DNA of 64,000 nt from assembly GCF_020509005.1 (NCBI RefSeq), contig NC_063013.1:1178001-1242000 (forward strand). The letters are read 5' to 3'. The translations under genes were made by a program, and so were the position numbers. Below, piece after piece: positions 55,890 to 64,000 of the stretch. Source of the DNA: Fulvia fulva. Its lineage: Eukaryota > Ascomycota > Dothideomycetes > Mycosphaerellales > Mycosphaerellaceae. Positions within the stretch are counted from its first letter, which is position 1. Each line of letters starts with the position of its first letter. The notes under the pieces are model-generated. The model saw only the letters and a program-made list of their open reading frames with translations. It searched no databases and had not been told where the DNA came from.

Positions 55890-58800
55890 TTACGGCTAAA
55901 GCGTTTATTACTTCGCCGATTATAATGTCTTCGGGTATATCCTTATTAGGAATCTACCCTAGTAGCGGCGTAAAGCTAGCTAGCCTATACTTTATAGGAT
56001 AGTTATAGTAGAAGTCCGCGATAGAGGCGGTAGTAGTATCTATTAACTCCTTAGCGGGCTCTTAGGTAGGCTTACTATAACCTACCTATTATATAAGGTA
56101 TTTATACCTTCGTTCCTTCCTCCTACCGCGTAGCGCTAGGCCTAGCGGTAATGTACTCTTTACGTTAAGCACTATATCTAGAAGCTAATACGTACTTATA
56201 TCTCCGTTATTATCTTCTACCTCGATCGGGGCCGGAGGTAGCTATACTTGTCCTAGTATTAGTACGTATATAGGTATTAGTAAGTTAGCGTAAAAGCCGT
56301 TATAGAGGTTACTTAGGGACCGAGGAAGGTCTAGACGGTACGTATCGTATAGTAGCACCTTAGTAACTACGTATAGTCTAGTATAGCGGTAATTAAGTTT
56401 CTTTAATAGGCGCTTAGTACGCTAGTTACGTATACTAAGGTGTACTAGGTCTCCGACTTCGTATCGTAGTATAATCGTTCTATACTTATTAGTATATTTA
56501 GCTTACGATACTTATACTATTACTATAGAGTCTCGTAGCTTATACCTAAGGTCTATTATACGTTATACGAATGTATTTATAGACTCTACGTCTAATCGCT
56601 ATTTATACGGAAGTAGTTATATAGGGAGATTAAGTTTAGTATCTATATAACGTAGGTTCTTACTAATGTTCGCTATAAAAGGACTTACGCTAGTCATTTC
56701 GGAGACGTAGTCGTTTATAGTGAACTCTATAAGTAGGAGCCAATCTAGCTAGTTATCCTAAGCGTAACTAGTAAACGTACGTAGGTACTGTTCTATTATC
56801 TTATTAGTATTCTCGCTTTCACTATTAGTCTTAGGGTAATAGCCGGTTAAGATCTTACGCTTAATTTGTAGTAACTCGTAGAGGCGTCCCTAGAAGGCTA
56901 ATACCTATTAAGGACTACGATCCGACGTAATTGTCTTTAGTAGACTATATCGGGAGAAGATATACTTTACGTAGATATATACGATATACTCCGCTATTAT
57001 TTCTAATACTAGAATATAATGCCGCTCTCTACCTAAACGGTCTATAACTATAAGTACGTTCTTATAGTACTGACTATCTACCGTATACTTAGCCCTTAGT
57101 AGTTCGATAACGAAGTCTAAGGTAACGTCGTCCTACGTATCGAATAGAACTAGTAGTAGAGTAAGTAGTCTATATTAAGGTTCGTTAATACTACGGCTAT
57201 TACGGTATATACGGTATACTCGTACGAAAGATCTAATAAACCGTGTTATTCGTAGCTATATATAGTAACGTAACACTAACCGGCTCGTAGTTATCTTGCC
57301 GAGGTGTCCTATAGTAGGTATATCGTAGAAGGCCTTAACGATACGTATACGTATAGTATTTCCCTTATCTTCGGTAGGTAGGATAAAGAGACTATAACCG
57401 CTATATCTGTTCTTAATATAGATTATCCTATCGACTAGTATTGCGTACTTGTCGTTAGTCTTGTTCTTTCGTAGTAGTTTAATAGGTTTGCCTACTACTA
57501 ACTAGGTCGTAGCTTCGATTATATCGTCCTATTCGTATAGCTTACTTATATCGGCTAATAGCGCTTCGTCTATTACTACTCCTTCGACTTCGGATACGCT
57601 TAGCCGTAGGATTTAGCTAGCGCTAATAGATAAGAAGTGTTCTAGTTTAAGTAGTATACGATCCTACTATACGTACCGCGGATCTGATTTGTTATATAGA
57701 ATCGCGTCCTATAAACGTCTAGTAAGGCTATCTAGTTTAGCTCCTTAAATACCTAGACTATATATAATCTTAAAGAAGAATTATAAGAGGAACTCGGCCT
57801 ATCTTACTTATCGTCTATTTAGTTACTTAGAAGTTATAAAGTATTCGAGGTTCTTATAGTCGCTATATACTTGTACCGGGTAGCCGCTTAGATTAGTAAA
57901 GTTCTTAAAGTCTAGTTCGTCGATATTACTAGCTATAAGATCGGGCTTCTACTCTTTAAATACTTTGACGATAGTAAGTAGTTCCTTGTTATAAATGTCG
58001 TAATTGTACTCCTACGGGCTTATTATAGTATACGATTGGCCTTAGGATGTTGTTCTTATCGTATTACGATAGGACCGTAGCCGTAATAAAGTCACTCGTA
58101 TCCGTTTTAAGTACTATTCTACGTCCTAGGACAAACATCGCTAATATAGTGCCTTTAGTATCGGTAAAAGCTTGCTTTAGTCCGTCGAATGCCTTCTAAC
58201 ATTCCTCTATCTATTACTAAGGGCAGTCCTTCTTAGTCAGCTTTACTATAGGTAATACTATCTTGCTATAGTCCTTAATAAAGCGCTAATAGAACCCGGA
58301 GAACCTATCAAACGCAAGGACATCTTTTACGTTTACTAGTATTCCCTATTCCCTTATAGCTTATACCTTAGCTAGGTCTATTAAGACTCCGTCCTTACCG
58401 ATAATAAGGCCTAGGTATTTAGTAGATTAGGTATAAAACTTATATTTAGTGATGTCGAGTTATAGGCCGGCTTCACTACATTTACGAAGTACCTTCTTAA
58501 TATACTCTATATACTCCTTAAGAGTATCGCTAAAGATAAGTAGATTATCTAGGTATACTAACGTAAAGTCGTTAAGGAACTCTCGTAGTATATCGTTAAT
58601 ATAAGACTAGAAAGTACTAGGGGCATTATATAACCCGAATGGTATTACTAGGCATTTAAACTGTCTATATCGTGTTATAAATACGGTCAGCCATTCGGAG
58701 CCCTCTACTATTCTAATACGATTGAAAGCGGTAATGACATCTAGCTTAGTAAAGTACTTCTTACTAGCAATACGATTAAGTATGTCTTATATTAAGGGTA

Positions 58801-61800
58801 TAGGATACCTAGACTTAATCGTACGTTTGTTAACTTGTCTATAGTTAATATAGACTCTTAATCTACCTCCTAGTTTCTTAATAATAAGTACGGGTAATAA
58901 AGTATCTACTCTACCTTCGTATCTACGAATGCCCTTCTAGGCTAACTACTCTTAGACCTAGTACGCGATAACTTCGTCCTCCTAGTTTAATATCCGGTAG
59001 GGCCTACTAAAAGGCGGTATAGTTCCTAGCTTCAGCTTGATCTCGTAGTTAATACTAGGCCTATATAGTAGAAGCTCCTTCGTATCTTATTTAGAGAAGC
59101 AATATGCGAATTCGTGATATATAGGGAGAAGGTAGTCCTTTAGATCGATAGTCTCCTCCTTCTTACGTATAAATTTGTCTATATCGGCTTATATATATAT
59201 CTTATAGGTAGAGAGAGTCGGACTAACGCGTTACGCTACTAGTATAAACGCCGCTATACGTATATCAAGTCGCTCGATAGTCTTGTTTTTAGAAAGTATC
59301 CTATAGCCGGTATTAGGTAAGTATATCGCTATATTACGTATATTATAGGCGCTTATAGCGTAGGTAGTAAGTAGGTCTATAGTACGTATATCGCTAGGTT
59401 ACTATAGCTCGTTCTTATTAAAGATAAACATTATATATACCTCTACTCCTTTCCGCCTTACTATCTTCTTAATTGCCTCCGCGCTAACTTCCTAGATATC
59501 GACATCCGGTAGTATCGGCGTAGCTAGTTTCTTTTCGAATAATAGTTTAGCGGTTCGCGGGCGTTCCTTTATAATTATATTAGAGGTTATAGTCTAGACA
59601 AAATCTCTATTGTCGTCTTCTTCGATAGTAGCTTAATACGCTAGTCGGGTCTTTAGGGTAGGTTCGAAGGTCTACTTAGTAATTACCGGTTCCTACTTGT
59701 CGTTAATACTCTATACCTAGACTAGCTCGCTATCCTATAGGTAATACTCCTTATAGTGCTCCGAGTCGAGGGTTATAGTACCTAACGTAAAGTAGATACC
59801 TAGCTAGTATTCATTATACTAGGGCCTACCTAGCACGATATTATACTCTAGAGATATAACCTAGAAGGTTCTAGTCTCCTTATAACTATTGCCGAGTGTA
59901 AGTTCTAGGCTTATACGGTATTATATTATTTCCGCGGCTATCGAGCCGTTTACTAACCTAAGGGCTAGTAGGTTATTAAGCTTAATTAAGGGCAGATTGT
60001 ATTTTTACGTATAGGAGAAGTCGATATACTTAGAATTGGCACCGTTATTAAGGAAAGTAAATACATTTTGCCTATTAGCTATCCCTAGTATTACGAGGTA
60101 TAAGCCGATAATAGGTTATGTTCTATTTCTACTATCCTAAGAATATATAATAATAGCTTAAGCCCTTCTAGCGGCTCTACTAGTAGTACTTCCTCGTATT
60201 ATATCTTCTCCTCTTCGTATCTACTACTTATTACGCTTAAATAGCGGACTAGGCATTTTCCGCCGGTAGTATAACGGTAGTACCGCTAGCGTTAGTACTA
60301 GGACGTACTAGTATCTCGTATTTAAAGAGTTCGTAAGTACGCTACTATAGATAGTAACCGGGCTTACGACATTTCTTATAGGGGTTCTTACGTATATAAC
60401 GAGTATTCTTAGCTTCGTCTATAGTCTCGCCGAGATTACTCTTAAAAGGTTTAGGACGAGTAGACTAGGCCTTACGGGTTAGCTTATTAGAGCCTTAGCC
60501 CGAGCCTAGGCCTACTAGCTTATCGTCCTTATCCTTACCGTCCTTATTCTTATTATCCTTCTTATCGTTCTTTAGCTTCTTAGAGCGCGAATATAGGGCG
60601 TCGAGGATCTTAAAGTCTTCGTCTACTTAATAGAGGTTATCGATTATCTTAGTTATTATTAAGGGTCGGAAGTTAAGATACTTATTAAGGTAGCGGATAG
60701 TTAGCTTACGTTATAGATTATCTATTATATCTTTACCCTTAAGGCCTAGGATGTTAGTATCCTAGCGCTACTTAGGAGGGAAGGTCTAGAAGCTGTCCTT
60801 ATTATCTATCTTAAGATTATTTAGGCGGTTACGAGCCCTACCGACTAGGTTACGGTCTCTATATCGCTTAGCGAGTTCCTTAATAAGGTCGTTAATACCC
60901 TTATACGTCTTCTTACTACTAGTTAGGCTACCCGAGATAGTAGGGATCTTTAGTCTAACTAGTTCCTAAGTATTACCTAGTAAGGCTAGTAAGTCGTATA
61001 CGAACTTAAGTACTACCTTCTTGTCGCAAAAGACCGTATAGTCGATAATAGTCTCTAACTCGGAGAAGAACTTCTCGAGGGAGGGTCTAGATAGCTTACT
61101 ATCGATAGTACCGACGAACTTCTCTAGCTTATCTATACTACGCTAAGTCTTAAAGGGCTAGCTAAGGTCTAGATTGTACTTGACTAGAGACTCGAAGTCG
61201 TAGACTAGCTTCTTCTTCTTCTTAGAAGAGCGGCGATAAGCACGAGTATCGCTATCCGGCTCCGAGTCCTTCTCTATCTCCTTAGATAATAGATCGGAGT
61301 CGTTACTATTATCCTTACGTATAGACTTCTTAGCCTTCTTTCTAGTAGTACGGCGAGCTGCCTTGTCCTCCTCGTTCTTATTACTAGCTCTATTATTATC
61401 CTTAATATTGTCCTTAGATAGGGTTTGGCCGTTCTATAGGGCACGACGCTATAATATAGCGCGAGATAGTAAGGATCGTACTCGAGAGCGGCCTCGGCGG
61501 TCTTCGAGTTACTTCTTAAGATTATCTACCTAAGTCTACTACGACTTATTAAGATACTTAATGTCGTTCTAGTAGGTTTAAGCTTCTATCTTATACGTAT
61601 CGAGATGGAATTCGAGGGTCTTAATCTTTAAGTTATTATTAGATAACTACTAAAGTACCTCCTTAGCTTACTTCTTTAGGGTGTCGTTCTTCGCGGTAAG
61701 TATACTAATCTCTACGGACATTACTCTATTCGATAATACCTTAGGTCGGGCCTTTAGGTTATCGAGTTCCTTAACTAGGGTATCGTATTTATTACGTATC

Positions 61801-62250
61801 TATTAGTCGTAACTCTTCTATCTCCTAAGCTCTTACCCTACTCTACCTAACTACTCGTAGAGGATAGTCGCTATCTATATTACGTTCCTATACTCTTACT
61901 CGGCGCGTCGTAGGATAAAGTAGATAGCCGCGGCGGTCTCGGGCTCTACTAGGAGCTTAACGAGCTAGTTAATATCGAGTTAAAGGAGGTCGTTCGTAGG
62001 AATTCGGAGGGTTTTCGCGACTTATTATATATCCTCGCCCTTACCTTCCTCGGTCGCGCCGTCGTCGTCGTAGTCGACTACCGCTATAGTAACGCCGTTC
62101 TCGTCTTAGATCTCGTCGTCGTTTAGAAGGTCGTATAAGTTGAACTTACTAGGTAGGTTAGTAACTAGGCGCTATAAGTTCTCGAGTTTCTACTATATAG
62201 CGTCGTCGGTAGTCTACTACTACTCTTACGTTTGTCCTTAAGTCTATATA

Positions 62251-62520
62251 TTGAATATAGACTCGCGCTATACTACTAGTCGTATAGCTAGTAGCGAGCC
62301 TCGCTACCCTTAGGGTCGTACTATATTAGGTACTACTTAGCCTATAGTAGTCTCTTATACCGAGTCGCGCGTTTTTTGTCGTACGCCGTAATCTCTTATT
62401 ACGGTTATTATTAATAATCTATATCCGCTAGTACTAAGCTATCGACGAGGACTATTTAATCGACAGCCCTTATTAAGACGAGTAATCTACCTAAGTAGTA
62501 GCGACCCGCCTACGCTAGCG
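62251..62520. other. Unassigned RIP-mutated sequence between Gypsy and the last LINE
   Basis: CpA/TpG-poor. It may hold the Gypsy 5' LTR, but no matching partner near 50,400 was found by eye. Confidence 0.4.
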
Positions 62521-64000
62521 GCGGCGTAATCGTAGTACAAAAAACCCTAAAACTAAGGTCCCTTTCCCCTAAAGGTAGACCCTAGAATTACGGAGTTACG
62601 GAGGACAACTGCCTAATTAGGAAGCGCGACCCCAAATAGTAGCGAAGGATAGTAACTAACGAGAGCTATAGCCTTACGAACATTCTATACTAAGAGTTAA
62701 ACCGGGAAACAAACTAAGAAAAAACCTAGGACATAAGCTAAGGCCTACTATATAGAAAGTAGAGGCTAACGATAAACAATATAGCGTAGACGACCCTATA
62801 TACGGAGGCGGAAAACTTACTAGGGGATAACGAACACCTAGCCCGGGTATATAAGAACACTATAGTATAGCTACTAGGAGCGCTAAAAGCGCTATTATAC
62901 TAAATCCCGAAGACAATCTAATAAGTAATATAGACGGTAGCCTAGAGACTAACTATATAGGCAATAGTAGTAGTAGGTAAGAATTAACCCCCTCCGAAGG
63001 TAAGTAAGGCGGTACGCCTATATATTACTAATCCGGCGGAGAAATAAGAAATCGTAGCCCTAATAAGTAAGGAGATTGTCGATAGAATCGGCTAGAAGGA
63101 GGTAGTTAGGGCGAGGGTAGAGGTAATAGGCGTAGTAAGACTCTTTACCGTATAAGAGTCTAATAGACGAAAGCTAGAGACCTATAAGGAGTGGACTACT
63201 AAAGTCGCGAAGTCGGTACGAGTCTCCTACTAATAGTATACCGTTATCGCCTACGGGGTCCCTAGGACATTTAAGGTCGAAGACCTTCCCTACCTCTAAG
63301 TATAGAACTAGAACACCTCTCTAGGAGTACGACTAACGAAGGCGGTATAGCTATATAAGATAGTAGACCGAGAAAAGACGTATTTATTGCTTATTATTTA
63401 GGTAGAGACAGCGGAATAAGCTAACTAGATACTAGATAATAGGCTATTCTAGAACTACGAGAGAATGGACACGGAGATCTATTAGAGTAGCTATAGGGTA
63501 CTATAATACTTCTAATACTAACAGTACGGTTATATAGCCCTAAAATACGGGGAGAAGACCCTAAGGTGTCCTTACTACGTAGGCCTATACTAGGGAAGGG
63601 AATGCCTAAAAAAGGAGAGTAGGTACGTATACTACGGTAGAAGGCACCTAGCGTATTTAAGCTAATACCTAGCTAGAATAGTAGTATAAGAACGAGCGAG
63701 ATAAGTAAGGATCTCTATACTAGCTAGGTACCCCTAACAATAGTAGGAGGGACCTACCGTATATAAGGGCTTCGAGCCGAGTAAAAGGAAGAGGGTAGAA
63801 GAGACGAATAAGGGAACCTAACCGTAAACGTATCTACCTCCCGGTAGGCCTCGACACCTTGACCGGGCCGCTAACGAACTAGGCTAAATACGAATCTTTA
63901 GGGCGCCCTAGCGGCCCTAGGGCTAGCCGGATAGCAAGATATAGGCTTAGGAGATATAGTAGGTTAGTACGGAAATAGACCTTACGGATAACAAATAATA
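62521..64000 (+). mobile_element. RIP-degraded LINE ORF1 region, cut by the window edge
   Basis: The plus strand reads gag-like with stops. Zinc knuckles appear at about 63,485-63,630: RVL*YF*Y*QYGYIALKYGE then LRCPYYVGLY*GREC, with Cys codons changed to Tyr (TGT/TGC to TAT/TAC) and Gln to stop, the outcome expected from RIP on CCHC motifs. It is similar in layout to ORF1 at 51,120-52,397 and to the RIPed LINE at 45,640, but its family cannot be fixed. ORF2 would lie past the window. Confidence 0.75.

Larger units (their letters stand above)
50396..62250 (-). mobile_element. Minus-strand Gypsy element, RIP-degraded, split by the intact LINE
   Basis: Reading right to left: gag about 62,200-60,290, with a knuckle remnant (NPYKKCRKPGYYL) near 60,390; protease near 59,400-59,600; RT about 59,100-58,500 with CLVIPFGLYNAPSTF and YLDNLLIFSD; RNase H about 58,200-57,850; integrase about 57,500-56,500. 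A C-terminal region then crosses the LINE insertion (55,975 back to 55,890 and on to 50,895 downward), where reading continues in frame as IPEDIIIGEVINALAVNASL then IVTSNPVTIGRLRKLF. No LTR pair could be fixed, so the outer ends are approximate. Confidence 0.75.

Noticed and set aside
1..64000. Many in-frame TAG codons in transposon proteins, suggesting TAG reassignment
   Set aside because: Host genes here end in TAG (SDR, Medusa, Rrn7), and the stops sit where CAG or TGG is expected together with general CpA/TpG loss, so RIP explains them.

Overview
This looks like a chromosome segment from a filamentous ascomycete, probably a Dothideomycete (inference from gene content and splicing style, not proven). 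Genes carry short GT-AG introns of about 48-200 bp. They include fungus-specific proteins: Medusa, the DASH subunit Ask1, Rrn7 and a Dal5-type transporter. The repeats show the signature of repeat-induced point mutation (RIP): CpA and TpG are nearly gone, TpA is everywhere, CpG is kept, and coding remnants are full of TAG/TAA stops. No tRNA, rRNA or CRISPR was seen. || Layout. (1) 1-about 7,740 is a RIP island. It holds a Copia element whose 5' LTR is cut by the window edge, a Gypsy-gag-like remnant, and a 5'-truncated RIP-mutated copy of a LINE. (2) About 7,740-31,380 is a gene island with eight spliced or intact genes: a multi-KH RNA-binding protein (+), an SDR oxidoreductase (-), Ask1 (+), an MFS transporter (-), Medusa (-), Rrn7 (-), eIF5A (-) and COG3 (+). 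(3) About 31,380-64,000 is a second, larger island of nested transposons. It contains a complete Gypsy chromovirus with 557-bp LTRs and a 5-bp target duplication, a RIP-mutated LINE copy (-), a pogo/Fot1 element split by a younger CpG-poor LINE, and a full-length RIP-degraded second LINE family. A minus-strand Gypsy element follows, split by an intact full-length LINE (50,911-55,874), and a further LINE runs off the right edge. || How it fits together. The genes are ordinary housekeeping and developmental functions (rDNA transcription, translation, Golgi tethering, kinetochore, conidiation) and do not form a pathway or biosynthetic cluster. eIF5A and COG3 are head-to-head 257 bp apart. Medusa has about 3.5 kb of gene-free DNA upstream. 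|| The most informative part is the transposon stratigraphy. The intact LINE sits beside two RIP-mutated copies of its own family, so mutated and unmutated sequence can be aligned directly. Its relative at 42 kb is also unmutated but strongly CpG-depleted, a different base bias. Both intact LINEs end in (CTAT)n and inserted at targets beginning CTAT. I found no clear sign of an undescribed enzymatic or defence system. The best leads are the LINE biology and a few unusual introns.
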